Positions 37,857 through 46,802 of a DNA stretch of 64,000 bases are shown here, one piece after another (positions within the stretch are counted from its first letter, which is position 1; every line of letters begins with the position of its first letter). The translations under genes and the position numbers were made by a program. The notes under the pieces were generated by a model. The model was not told the DNA's origin, did no database searches, and saw nothing but the letters and a program-made list of their open reading frames with translations. Source of the DNA: Mycobacterium sp. (GTDB taxonomy: Bacteria; Actinomycetota; Actinomycetes; Mycobacteriales; Mycobacteriaceae); the NCBI GenBank assembly GCA_021732005.1, contig JAKFVT010000025.1, forward strand, positions 62,001 to 126,000, read 5' to 3'.

Positions 37857-38897
37857 ATGCTCGAGAAATCCGAGATTCGCTTCCTGCCGGTCGGCGAGCG
37901 ACGTCTGGCGTACGAAGTGCGCGGCGACGGTCCGCCGCTGGTGGCACCCGCGTGGTGGGTGAGCCACCTCGAACTGGACTGGCAGAACCCCGGCGTGCGG
38001 CGGTTCTGGGAGGGCGTCGCGGGCGGCTACACCCTGATTCGCTATGACCGGCTCGGGGTCGGAATGTCGGACCGCGACGTGCGGCAGGCGGATCTGAGCC
38101 TCGACGGCGAGGTCACGATGTTGCGTGCACTGCTCGACGAGCTCGGGCTTGACCGGGTGTCGCTGGTCGGCGGTTCGTCGGGCAGCTGTACCGCCACGGC
38201 CTTCGCCGCGGCGTTCCCAGACCGCGTGGAGCGGCTGGTGCTGTACGGGTCGTACCCGCACGGTGAGGAGCTCACGGCCCCCGGGGTTGGCGACGCGATC
38301 GTGGCGGCGGTGCGCGCGCACTGGGGGCTCGGTTCGCGGATGCTCAGCGATATCTTCCTCGGCAGTGCCGAGGCGGCGGAGCATGAGCGTTTCGCGCGGC
38401 TGCAGCGTGAGTCGGCGTCCGCCGACACCGCCGCCGAACTGTTGAGCCTGGTCTACCGCTTCGATGTCCGCGCGCATCTTCCGCTGGTGCGCCAGCCGGC
38501 GACGGTCGTGCATCGGCGTGATGATCGCGCGGTCCCGTACCGGCTCGGGCGCGAGGTCGCGGCCGCGATCCCCGGCGCGAAATTCATTCCGCTGCAAGGG
38601 CAATCGCACTTTCCCTGGCACGGTGACGTCGATTCGGTCATCCGGGCCTGCCGCCAGGGGCTGCATCCCGAGCAGGCGGCGGAGCCCGATGCCAACCGCG
38701 AATCCGTGCTGTTGTCCGAGCGGGAACGCGAGATTCTCGGTTGTGTCGCACACGGTCTCGGTGATCGCGAGATCGCCGAGCAGCTCCAGCTGAGCCCGCA
38801 TACCGTGCACCGCCATGTCGCGAACATCCGCCGCAAGCTGGGGGCGACGTCCCGGACGGCCGCGGTCGCGCAGGCAGCCCGCCTCGGGTTGGTCTAG
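37857..38897 (+). CDS. Alpha/beta-hydrolase fused to a LuxR-type DNA-binding domain
   Basis: A 346-residue fusion. Residues 1-270 form an alpha/beta-hydrolase domain with the nucleophile elbow VGGSSGS (Ser107), a candidate Asp in HRRDDRAVP and His in GQSHFPWHG. Residues 280-346 are a LuxR/FixJ helix-turn-helix (LSEREREILGCVAHGLGDREIAEQLQLSPHTVHRHVANIRRKLGATSRTAAV). The catalytic residues look intact, so the domain may be a working esterase, a ligand sensor like plant hormone receptors, or both. Target genes are unknown; the nearest same-strand neighbours are the sedolisin operon upstream. Confidence 0.9.
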   Translation: MLEKSEIRFLPVGERRLAYEVRGDGPPLVAPAWWVSHLELDWQNPGVRRFWEGVAGGYTLIRYDRLGVGMSDRDVRQADLSLDGEVTMLRALLDELGLDRVSLVGGSSGSCTATAFAAAFPDRVERLVLYGSYPHGEELTAPGVGDAIVAAVRAHWGLGSRMLSDIFLGSAEAAEHERFARLQRESASADTAAELLSLVYRFDVRAHLPLVRQPATVVHRRDDRAVPYRLGREVAAAIPGAKFIPLQGQSHFPWHGDVDSVIRACRQGLHPEQAAEPDANRESVLLSEREREILGCVAHGLGDREIAEQLQLSPHTVHRHVANIRRKLGATSRTAAVAQAARLGLV

Positions 38898-38925
38898 CCG
38901 CCGGGTCGGTGCTGCCGCTGCCGCG

Positions 38926-40170
38926 TCACGGCGTTCGCAGCGGCCACCTCTGCAGCAGGCCCTCCACGCGGTCGGCGCCGTGGCGCACCCCGCCGGTGGC
39001 CTCGAACCCGGCTGCCACCGCGGCCGCGCCCTCACCCATCGTCATCGCCTCTTCGACCGCCGAGCGCAGGCGCTGCCTGGTGAGCCGGCGGGCCGGCAAG
39101 CGCGTCCCGCACCGCGCGATCTCGACCCGGCGCGCCACTTCGAACTGGTCGCGCCCGAACGGCACCACACAAACCGGAATTCCACGGGCCAAAGCCTTTT
39201 GCGTGATGCCCATCCCGCCGTGGGTGATGACGCACACGGTGCGGTCCAGGATCGCCGAGTGCGCGGTGAAGCGTGACAGGGTTGCGCCGGGGCGTTGCCG
39301 CACATCGACGTTCCCGCCGCCGGGCAGCGTTGCCACCACGTGCACCGGCAGTCCTTCCAACGCGTCGATGGCGGTGCCGACGAGTTCGTTGTCGGCCTGG
39401 GCCAGCGATGAGGTTGTCACGAGCACGATGGGGTCGTCGATGTCGTCGAGCCAGGATTCGTCTCCGGAGCGGGGCGGGTCGAACGCGGCCGGACCGATGA
39501 GCTCCACGTTCGGGCCCCAGTCGGTGTGCCGGTACTCGAACGGCTTCCCGGTCGCGATCAGCAGCGCGGGTGCCCGTCGCAGCAGCTGGCCGGCGCTGCG
39601 CACTTTCGGCAGTCCCAAACGTCTTCGCACCGGCGATATTTCGGACCTGAAAGGCACGTCGAACACCACGCTGGTCACCAGCTGTATGCCCCAGTCGCGC
39701 ACGCGGCCGACCGGGCCTGGGCGGGGTGCGACACCGGCGCCGAACGGAGCGGAGCCGGGGGATCGGAGGTAGGGGATGAACGGACTGAGCACCACCCACG
39801 GTCCCGGCATCGTCTCGGCGGCCGACTGGGCCCCCCAGCTGTTGGCGTCGATCAGGCAGATGTCGGGCTCGACATCGTGGACGGCGTCCCGGAAGTCGTC
39901 GACTTCGTATTGTGCGCACTGGCCCAGCACACGCACGGTGTTGCCTGCCGCGCGCAGCACCCCGCCGGCAGCCGGGCCCGCGCTCTGCAGCGCCTCGATC
40001 CGCGGATCGACGGCCTCGGCGTCGAAACCCAACTGGCGGCACAGTTCTACTCCCGCGGCGAGCGTGCGCACGTGTACCCGGTGACCGCGCGACACGAGCT
40101 CGGTCAGTAACGCGCAGAACGGGAAGAGGTGGCCCAGCGCGGGTGCGGTGTACGCCAGTACTACCGCCAT
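38926..40170 (-). CDS. GT1-family glycosyltransferase (UGT/macrolide type)
   Basis: A 414-residue GT-B enzyme. The N-terminal acceptor domain opens with LAYTAPALGHLFPFCALLTELVSRGHRV; the C-terminal nucleotide-sugar domain contains VITHGGMGITQKAL and GIPVCVVPFGRDQFEVARRV, which correspond to the donor-binding signature. It resembles macrolide and zeaxanthin (CrtX-type) glucosyltransferases. The ATG at 40170 gives the natural start; in-frame upstream sequence to 41091 is antisense-like noise over the synthase gene. It is the last gene of the MMPL-prenyl synthase-squalene/phytoene synthase operon, so glycosylation of an isoprenoid alcohol is likely. Confidence 0.9.
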   Translation of the reverse strand: MAVVLAYTAPALGHLFPFCALLTELVSRGHRVHVRTLAAGVELCRQLGFDAEAVDPRIEALQSAGPAAGGVLRAAGNTVRVLGQCAQYEVDDFRDAVHDVEPDICLIDANSWGAQSAAETMPGPWVVLSPFIPYLRSPGSAPFGAGVAPRPGPVGRVRDWGIQLVTSVVFDVPFRSEISPVRRRLGLPKVRSAGQLLRRAPALLIATGKPFEYRHTDWGPNVELIGPAAFDPPRSGDESWLDDIDDPIVLVTTSSLAQADNELVGTAIDALEGLPVHVVATLPGGGNVDVRQRPGATLSRFTAHSAILDRTVCVITHGGMGITQKALARGIPVCVVPFGRDQFEVARRVEIARCGTRLPARRLTRQRLRSAVEEAMTMGEGAAAVAAGFEATGGVRHGADRVEGLLQRWPLRTP

Positions 40171-40208
40171 CGCGGCTCGGGCCGGGTCGCGGCGACGCAG
40201 CAGCCCAC

Positions 40209-41162
40209 TCAACGGCTCCTGTCTCGGATGCGGGCGGCCCAGGCCCGTCCGAGGCCGGCGGCGGCGACGACAACACGCTGAGGGGTGCCCACGGTGGCCC
40301 GCTGCGTGAAGATCTCGAAGTCCAGCGCCTCGATGCGAGACAGGATTTTGGAGTACAGGGTCAGCGCGGTCTCGACACACGGGCGGGAAATCGGTGCCAG
40401 CATGGCGATTCCCGGCTGCGCCTGCGCGTACACAGCCCGGGTGAGCGCATGTTGTTCCATCAGCGCCGAACGTACCCGCGCATCCGTACGCCGGTGGGCC
40501 TGACACCACGACAGCAGGTCGCGGTCGACTCCGTGCGCTGCCAGTTCGTCGGCGGGCAGATACACCCGGCCGCGAGCAAGATCTTCGTCGACATCGCGCA
40601 GGAAGTTCGTCAGCTGAAAGGCTCTTCCCAGCGCCGCGGCATAGGGCGCGGCCTCCTCGCGCGGCACGACGGTGCCCAGCACCGGCAACGTCTGGAAGCC
40701 GATGACTTCGGCTGAGCCGTACATGTAGCGCTCGAGGGCGCTGCGATCCGGATAGTCGGTGACGGTGAGGTCCATCCGCATCGAGGCCAAGAAGTCGTCG
40801 AACAGCTCCCAGCCGATCGCGTATCGCCGTGCCGTGTCGACCACTGCCGCCAGGATCGGGTCGTCGTCGCACGGTTCGTGGTCGACCAGACCGGTGAACA
40901 GCTTGTTCGACAGTGCGGTGAGCTCCGAGGTGCGCTGGTCCGGGCTCAGGCCGGTGTCGCGATCGTCGAGGATGTCGTCGGCACGACGAGCGAAGGCGTA
41001 CAGCGCGTGCACCGCCGGGCGCTGGTAGGGAGCGAGGAGCCGGGTGGCCAGGAAGAAGGTCTTGCCGTGCCGGGCGTTGAGCACGCGGCACTGCTGGTAG
41101 GCCTCACGCAGTGCGGGCTGGTGCACGCCGGCGGCGTCGAGTTCGGAACCGATCATGGGCAT
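40209..41162 (-). CDS. Squalene/phytoene synthase family enzyme
   Basis: A 317-residue head-to-head prenyltransferase. Both Mg-binding Asp motifs are present: RRADDILDD near residue 60 and NFLRDVDEDLARGRVYLP near 185. YGSAEVIGFQTLPVLG is also typical. It should join two farnesyl or geranylgeranyl diphosphates. Neither chain length nor product can be read directly; the prenyl synthase in the same operon supplies the substrate. There is no desaturase (CrtI), cyclase or squalene-modifying gene in the cluster. Confidence 0.94.
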   Translation of the reverse strand: MPMIGSELDAAGVHQPALREAYQQCRVLNARHGKTFFLATRLLAPYQRPAVHALYAFARRADDILDDRDTGLSPDQRTSELTALSNKLFTGLVDHEPCDDDPILAAVVDTARRYAIGWELFDDFLASMRMDLTVTDYPDRSALERYMYGSAEVIGFQTLPVLGTVVPREEAAPYAAALGRAFQLTNFLRDVDEDLARGRVYLPADELAAHGVDRDLLSWCQAHRRTDARVRSALMEQHALTRAVYAQAQPGIAMLAPISRPCVETALTLYSKILSRIEALDFEIFTQRATVGTPQRVVVAAAGLGRAWAARIRDRSR

Positions 41163-41192
41163 CTCACCGTGGGCTCGGTCGGTCGTCGTACA

Positions 41193-42401
41193 TCAGGCCA
41201 CCCGCACCGTGCACGCATGCGCCATGCCGGTCAGTGCGCTGCGCGGCTGCTCCGGAATCTGAACGCCGTCAAGCAGATTCAGCGCCCGGGTGCGCAACTG
41301 GAGAATCCGTTCCTCCACCCACTGCACCGCACCGCTGGCACGCACCAGTGCGCGCCACCGCTCGACGGCGTCATCGTCCAGTTCGGGCAGAGCCCGCAAC
41401 TCGTCGAGCTGCGAGCGCACCCGTCGGTCAGCCAGCTCGTGGGCCGCCACCAGCACACTGGTTGCTTTGTGGGACTCCATGTCGGTGCATGCCGATTTCC
41501 CGGTCACCTCGGGCGATCCAAAGACACCCAGCACGTCGTCGCGCAGCTGAAAGGCTTCGCCGATCGCCGCACCGTATCCCGACAGCGCATCCAGGACCGC
41601 GGCGTCACACCCGGCCATCTCCGCACCGAGCTCCAGGGGTCGCCGCACGGTGTAGTTCCCCGACTTGCGGCGCAGCATGTCGAGCACGGCGTCCAACGTC
41701 GGCAGGCCGCCGGAACCGCCCACCAGGTCCGCGAACTGGCCGACGGCCAGCTCGATGCGCATGTCGTCGTAGCGCGGCCACACCCTGGCCAGCGCATCGG
41801 CGTCGACGCCGCTGCGCCGCAGCATCTGCTCGGCCCACACCAGGCACAGGTCGGCCAGCAGTGTCGCCGCCGACTCGCCGAAACGGTCGGCGGGTCCGCC
41901 GAGGGAGCGGTCGCGATGCCATTGCCGCAGCCGCACGTGGACCGACGGCTTGGCCCGGCGTATCACCGAACCGTCCATCACGTCATCCTGGATGAGCGCG
42001 AATGCGTGGAGCAACTCCAGGCTGGCCGACGCCCGCAGGGCCGCGTCGCTGGCCCCGGCACCCGACAACCAGCCCAGGTACATGAACGTCGAGCGGACAT
42101 ACTTGCCGCCGTCCACGAAGTCGGCCAGCACCTCACCGGCGATGTCGACCCCCGAGTGCGCCAGCCGGGGCACACACTCGGTCCGCACGAAGTCACCCAC
42201 ATGAGCGCGCGCCGCGGCGCGCACGTCGTCGAGTAGGCGGGTCGACTCGGGCGAAAGCGGGCTGGCGGATGTCTGCTGCGCACCCGGTGGCCCGACGACG
42301 TGCGTCATCAGTGGTGTGCCGGCTCTGTCACCGCTGGTCAACGGCCCAACCCCTTCCTGAGGCAAACGATGGCATCCATCATTCGGAGTCGACGCCGTCA
42401 T
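41193..42401 (-). CDS. Polyprenyl (geranylgeranyl/farnesyl-type) diphosphate synthase
   Basis: A trans-prenyltransferase of up to 402 residues. The first Asp-rich motif reads IQDDVMDGS, the second FQLRDDVLGVFG, and the flanking KYVRSTFMYLGW and KATSVLVAAHELAD are standard. The first motif has the short DDxxD form; the residues just before it are LLHAFAL, giving no clear chain-length rule. The ATG at 42401 overlaps the MMPL gene by 23 bases and lacks a good ribosome-binding site; a TTG about 70 bases later has AGGAAGG upstream and is a serious alternative. Confidence 0.92.
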   Translation of the reverse strand: MTASTPNDGCHRLPQEGVGPLTSGDRAGTPLMTHVVGPPGAQQTSASPLSPESTRLLDDVRAAARAHVGDFVRTECVPRLAHSGVDIAGEVLADFVDGGKYVRSTFMYLGWLSGAGASDAALRASASLELLHAFALIQDDVMDGSVIRRAKPSVHVRLRQWHRDRSLGGPADRFGESAATLLADLCLVWAEQMLRRSGVDADALARVWPRYDDMRIELAVGQFADLVGGSGGLPTLDAVLDMLRRKSGNYTVRRPLELGAEMAGCDAAVLDALSGYGAAIGEAFQLRDDVLGVFGSPEVTGKSACTDMESHKATSVLVAAHELADRRVRSQLDELRALPELDDDAVERWRALVRASGAVQWVEERILQLRTRALNLLDGVQIPEQPRSALTGMAHACTVRVA

Positions 42402-44625
42402 GGATGGGTTCTTTTTTCAGCGGGGGCGTCAACGGCGTCTCATGACCGGTGAGCCGGGCATGCCAGCGGGCAATCGGGGCCGGTGCCCACCAGTTGTGCC
42501 GGCCCAGCAAGTGCATGAAGGCGGGGAGAAGCATCATCCGTACCACCGTGGCATCGAGGACGATCGCCAAGGTCAGACCCACCCCGAACATGCGCATGAA
42601 GGACACCTTCGCCGCGAACAGCGCGCCGAACGAGATCGTCATGATCGCGGCGGCGGCAGTGACCACCCGGCCGGTGTGAGCAAGACCTTGTGCCACGGCT
42701 TCGTCATTGGCGAGCCGAGATCGATCGCTGGCCAGCCAGAACTCACGGATGCGCGCGACGATGAAGACCTCGTAGTCCATCGATAGCCCGAACGCGATGC
42801 AGAACAGCAAGATCGGCATATTGGCGACCAGCGTCCCGGTGACCGTCGTGCCCAGCGCCCCGAGATGGCCGTCCTGAAACACCCAGACCAGCGCCCCGAA
42901 CGACGCGGTCAGCGACAGCAGCGTCAGGACCAGTGACTTGACCGGCAGCACCACACTGCCGGTCAGGACGAACATCACCGCGAACATGACCGCCGCGATG
43001 ATGCCCAGCACCACCGGCAGCCGCGAGGTGATCGCGGCCACGCTGTCCTGACCGACCTGCGTCGCACCGGTAAGCCAGATGTCCCGGCCGCCGGGGCCGG
43101 CGACCGCCTCGACGCCGCGGAGTGTGTCGACCGCGGCGGGGGAGAAGGCCGGCTCGGTGGTGCTGACCGTCAGAAAGGCCGAGCCGTCGCGCACGGCAGC
43201 CATGCCCGCCGGCGGACCCGCGCGCACTCCGGCGGCGAAGACAGCCGTCGGCGTGCTCACCTCGGCGACGCCGGGCACCTGTGACACGGCCATCGCGTAG
43301 GTGTCGATGTCCTGGCTCGACAGTCCCGCGGCGTCGGGCACCACGACCTTGATCGCGCCTTCGGCGTTCTCGGTGAAATCGGAGCGCAGCATGTCACCCA
43401 CCCGATGCGCCGACGCCGAACTCGGCAGCACCCGTTCATCGGGCAGACCCCACCGGACCCCCAGGAAGGGCAGGCACAGCGTGAGCAACGCGGCCGAGCC
43501 CAGCACCGCGACGATCCCGGCGCGCCGCGTCATCAATATCGTTGTGCGATACCAGAATCGGTCGTCGGATCGCCGGTGTCGGCCGCCGGCGTCCCGTGCG
43601 GTCAGCCGACTGCCCAGCAGGACGATCGCCGCCGGCGTGATCACCATGGCGGCAAGGGAACACAGCGCGACCGTCGCAACGCCGGCGTAGGCGAACGACT
43701 TCAGGAAGTACAGCGGAAACACCGCCAGCGCGGCCATCGACATCGCCACGGTGAGCGCGGAGAACAGAACCGTTCGCCCCGCCGTCGCCATCGTGGCGAG
43801 CAGGGCGGCGTCCGGTTGCGCACCGGCGGCGATCTCGTCGCGGTACCGGCTCAGGATCAGGAGGGTGTAGTCCACCGCCAAGGCGAGACCCAGCGCCGCG
43901 CTGAGGCTCAGGGCGAAAACCGACACATCGGTGATCGATGCGATGACGCGAAGCAACGCCAGCGAGCCCACGATCGAGAACGCGCCGACCGACACGGGCA
44001 GCAGCGCGGCCCATATGCCTCTGAAGACCCAGATCAGCACCACGAACGTCAGGGGTATCGCGATCGACTCCATGACCACCACGTCGCGCTGGGTCTGAGA
44101 ATTGATCTGCGAGAAGACGATCGCCGAGCCGCCCGCCATCACGTCGATCTCGGGGTACTTCCCGTCCAGGCTGGCCGCGACGGCGTCGGCCAGGCGCTGG
44201 GCATGCCCGGGCGCGGCGTCCTCGCCGCCGCGAAGACCCACCACGACCAGCCCCGACCGGCCGTCCGTGCTGATCAGCGACCCGGATACCGCCGCAGGCG
44301 CCGTCCATGGGGAGGCCACCGCGGTGACGGCCGGGTCCTTGCTCGCGCGATCGGCGATGGCCGTCCCGACGGCGCGAGCGGCCGCGCTCTGGGCGTTCTG
44401 CGGGTCGGTGACGGTGAAGACAAGTTGCATATCGCCCTGGCCGAACGTGTCGGTCAGAACGCGTGTGGCCTGCGCGGATTCGGCATCGGGATCCACGAAG
44501 CCGCCGGCCTTGAGATTGCCTGCCGCCGAGGCACCGAACAGGCCTGCCGCGATCATCACGAACACCGCGCACGCCACAATCCGACCTGGTGCTGCCAGAG
44601 CCAGCAAGGTCATCCGGTGCAGCAC
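42379..44625 (-). CDS. MMPL-family RND lipid exporter
   Basis: A 748-residue transporter with the MMPL layout: an N-terminal helix, a periplasmic loop (35-190), a block of helices (190-370), a second loop and a second helix block (530-715). The proton-relay motifs LAVDYTLLILSRYRDE and LSMDYEVFIVARIREFW are present in the two halves. The C-terminus is short, without the long cytoplasmic tail of MmpL3. MMPL proteins export lipids and glycolipids. It is the first gene of the isoprenoid cluster, so it probably exports that cluster's product. A GTG at 44625 is used; an ATG four codons on is possible. Confidence 0.94.
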   Translation of the reverse strand: MLHRMTLLALAAPGRIVACAVFVMIAAGLFGASAAGNLKAGGFVDPDAESAQATRVLTDTFGQGDMQLVFTVTDPQNAQSAAARAVGTAIADRASKDPAVTAVASPWTAPAAVSGSLISTDGRSGLVVVGLRGGEDAAPGHAQRLADAVAASLDGKYPEIDVMAGGSAIVFSQINSQTQRDVVVMESIAIPLTFVVLIWVFRGIWAALLPVSVGAFSIVGSLALLRVIASITDVSVFALSLSAALGLALAVDYTLLILSRYRDEIAAGAQPDAALLATMATAGRTVLFSALTVAMSMAALAVFPLYFLKSFAYAGVATVALCSLAAMVITPAAIVLLGSRLTARDAGGRHRRSDDRFWYRTTILMTRRAGIVAVLGSAALLTLCLPFLGVRWGLPDERVLPSSASAHRVGDMLRSDFTENAEGAIKVVVPDAAGLSSQDIDTYAMAVSQVPGVAEVSTPTAVFAAGVRAGPPAGMAAVRDGSAFLTVSTTEPAFSPAAVDTLRGVEAVAGPGGRDIWLTGATQVGQDSVAAITSRLPVVLGIIAAVMFAVMFVLTGSVVLPVKSLVLTLLSLTASFGALVWVFQDGHLGALGTTVTGTLVANMPILLFCIAFGLSMDYEVFIVARIREFWLASDRSRLANDEAVAQGLAHTGRVVTAAAAIMTISFGALFAAKVSFMRMFGVGLTLAIVLDATVVRMMLLPAFMHLLGRHNWWAPAPIARWHARLTGHETPLTPPLKKEPIHDGVDSE

Positions 44626-44857
44626 CGCGGCTTACCTCGCTTCCCGACCGAAGCCGACCATGTACCGACCAGCTTGTGGAAAATCGACAACCCGGGGAAC
44701 CGAACTGACGCGTTCGTCACTGAGATGTCACGGTTGGCCGAGCCGGATCAGGCGTGCTTGATGTGGGGCGCCCGGGTGCAGCAGAGTGAGGTGCGGATCG
44801 GGTCGATCAGCAGACCGGCGCGATGACGGACAGTGACGCGACAGGAGCGTGTTGGTG

Positions 44858-45781
44858 ATGCAGGTAAGCATGTTCGGGCAACTCAGCGGATCGGGCAGCG
44901 ATTCACCGATCGACGCGACGATCGCCAACCTGGCAATGCTGCGCGACGAAGGCTTCAAGCGGGTGTGGATGAGCCAATTACCCTACGAGCCGGATCTTTT
45001 CGAGGTGCTCGCGATCGCCCTGCACGAGGTCGACACCATCGAAGTGGCCAGCGGGGTGGTACCGATCCAGAACCTGCATCCGATGCTCATGGCGCAGCGG
45101 GCGCTCACCCTGAGTCTCGCCTCGGGCGGCCGATTCACGTTGGGGCTGGGGATGACCCATCAAGCGGTCACCGAAGGGATGTGGGGGATCCCGTGGGACA
45201 AGCCGGTACGCCGGCTCAACGAATACCTCGACGGGCTGTTGCCCCTGCTGGCCGGCGAGCCCGCCGATGCGGCAGGGGAGACGGTGACCACCCGCGGCGC
45301 CCTGATGATCTCCGGGGCGCCTCGGCCCGAGGTCTACATCGCGGCCCTCGGTCCGCAGCTGTTGAAGATCGCCGGGCGGCGGACCTCGGGAACCTGCACG
45401 TGGATGACCGGACCCAAGACACTGGCCGAGCATGTCGGACCGGCATTGCGTGAGGCCGCGAAGGGCGCCGGTCGAACCGACGCAGTCCGGGTCGCCGCGT
45501 CGCTTCCGATCAGCGTCACCGACGACGTCGACGCGGCCCGCGCGCAGGCGGCCGAACAGTTCGCCGTCTACGGTCACCTGCCGTCGTACCGCGCGATGCT
45601 CGACCGCGAGGGCTACGCGGGCCCGCAGGACGCCGCCATCATCGGCGACGAGAACACGGTGCGTGGCCGGCTCGACGAATTGGCGGCGGCCGGTGTCGAC
45701 GAGTACGTCGCTGCGACGTTCGATCCGTCACCGGAGGGTAGGGCCCGCACCCGGGCCCTGCTGCGCGCCTACGACGCGTAG
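44858..45781 (+). CDS. Luciferase-like F420-dependent oxidoreductase
   Basis: A 307-residue TIM-barrel protein of the LLM class. Typical segments are SPIDATIANLAMLRDEGFKRVWMSQ, VASGVVPIQNLHPMLMAQRALTLS, GGRFTLGLGMTH and VYIAALGPQLLKIAGRRTSGTCTWM. In mycobacteria these enzymes use cofactor F420. Substrate unknown. AGGAG lies ten bases before the ATG at 44858. The gene is divergent from the MMPL operon across 232 bases in which I saw no clear element. Confidence 0.9.
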   Translation: MQVSMFGQLSGSGSDSPIDATIANLAMLRDEGFKRVWMSQLPYEPDLFEVLAIALHEVDTIEVASGVVPIQNLHPMLMAQRALTLSLASGGRFTLGLGMTHQAVTEGMWGIPWDKPVRRLNEYLDGLLPLLAGEPADAAGETVTTRGALMISGAPRPEVYIAALGPQLLKIAGRRTSGTCTWMTGPKTLAEHVGPALREAAKGAGRTDAVRVAASLPISVTDDVDAARAQAAEQFAVYGHLPSYRAMLDREGYAGPQDAAIIGDENTVRGRLDELAAAGVDEYVAATFDPSPEGRARTRALLRAYDA

Positions 45782-45885
45782 GTCATCGCCCCGGAGTCCG
45801 CGGACGGCGATGAGCCGCATTCCCAACGCCGAGCACGGCGTAGACCATCCCGGTGGGCCGGTTTCGTCCCGGTGAGATAGATCAC

Positions 45886-45891
45886 TTGACA
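45886..45891 (+). promoter_or_regulatory. Candidate -35 box (TTGACA) upstream of the cutinase gene
   Basis: A perfect TTGACA occurs 70 bases before the cutinase ATG. The -10 at the right distance (TAGGGG, 17 bases on) is poor, so this is only a suggestion. Confidence 0.3.
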
Positions 45892-45961
45892 TCGGTGGAA
45901 TCGCAGGTAGGGGATCCCCGCTTGTAGCAGGCAGAAGCCGCTCGAGGATGGGGACGATCAG

Positions 45962-46735
45962 ATGAATACACCACTGGCCCGCATGAAGAACGCCACCAAG
46001 ACAGGCGCTCTCGCGGCATTCGCGTCGTTCGCGGTCGTCGCCGGTCTGTTCGCCGGTCCCGCCGCCACCGCCAACGCCGCCGAAGACTCGTGCGCCGCAG
46101 TCGAGGTCGTCTTCGCCCGCGGCACGTTCGAGGCACCCGGCGTGGGTGCCACCGGCCAGGCGTTCGTCGACGCGCTGAGCGCGCGCCTGCCGGGAAAGAC
46201 GGTCGAGGCCTACGGCGTGAACTATCCCGCGTCGCTGAACTTCGGCCAGGCGGTCGACGGTGTCGCGGATGCGGCCAACAAGATTCAGTCGGTCGCGACC
46301 GAATGCCCGTCGACCAAGATCGTGCTGGGCGGCTACTCGCAGGGTGCGGCGGTCGCGGGCTACACGACGTCGAGCACGGTTCCGGCCGGAATCACGTTGC
46401 CCGCCAGCATCTCCGGGCCGCTGCCTGCGTCCGTCGCATCGCATGTCGCCGCGGTGGCGCTGTTCGGCACCCCTGACGACTGGTTCCTGGGCTTGGCCGA
46501 CCGCAGTGCCCCCCCGATCTCGATCGGCGGTGCCTACGCCGGCAAGACCGTTCAGCTGTGCGCCACCGGCGACCCGGTCTGCTACCCGGGCGGGCTTGAC
46601 CGCAGTGCCCACAGTTCGTACAAGAGCAACGGTATGGCCGATCAGGCTGCTGACTTCGTGGTGAGCAAGCTGGGCGGCCCCGCTCCGGCAGCCACGCTGG
46701 TGCAGACCGCGGCGCAGGCCGACGCAGCCAACTGA
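45962..46735 (+). CDS. Cutinase-family secreted serine esterase
   Basis: A 257-residue exported alpha/beta-hydrolase. The signal peptide runs to about residue 40 (ATANA-A). The catalytic triad is Ser126 (GGYSQGAAV), Asp204 (TGDPVCYPGG) and His217 (SAHSSY). Four conserved cysteines (44, 115, 200 and 207) fit the two cutinase disulphides. Mycobacterial relatives act as lipases, phospholipases or polyester esterases. A strong hairpin follows the stop. Confidence 0.95.
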   Translation: MNTPLARMKNATKTGALAAFASFAVVAGLFAGPAATANAAEDSCAAVEVVFARGTFEAPGVGATGQAFVDALSARLPGKTVEAYGVNYPASLNFGQAVDGVADAANKIQSVATECPSTKIVLGGYSQGAAVAGYTTSSTVPAGITLPASISGPLPASVASHVAAVALFGTPDDWFLGLADRSAPPISIGGAYAGKTVQLCATGDPVCYPGGLDRSAHSSYKSNGMADQAADFVVSKLGGPAPAATLVQTAAQADAAN

Positions 46736-46744
46736 CCGTTCTCC

Positions 46745-46789
46745 CCGACGGCCGGATGTCAGTCCGAGAGGACTGCGTCCGGCCGTCGG
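46745..46789. terminator. Strong bidirectional terminator hairpin
   Basis: Perfect 12-base outer arms CCGACGGCCGGA and TCCGGCCGTCGG plus a perfect 6-base inner stem CAGTCC-GAGA-GGACTG. It sits between the convergent cutinase and NDH-2-like genes. Confidence 0.8.
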
Positions 46790-46802
46790 CTTGCCGCGCC
46801 GC

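Noticed and set aside
40171..41091. N-terminal extension of the glycosyltransferase
   Set aside because: It overlaps the squalene/phytoene synthase gene in another frame and lacks conserved sequence; the family start is at 40170.
38926..42401. Ordinary carotenoid biosynthesis cluster
   Set aside because: Prenyl synthase, squalene/phytoene synthase and a glycosyltransferase are present, but crtI and cyclase genes are absent and an MMPL exporter is part of the operon.
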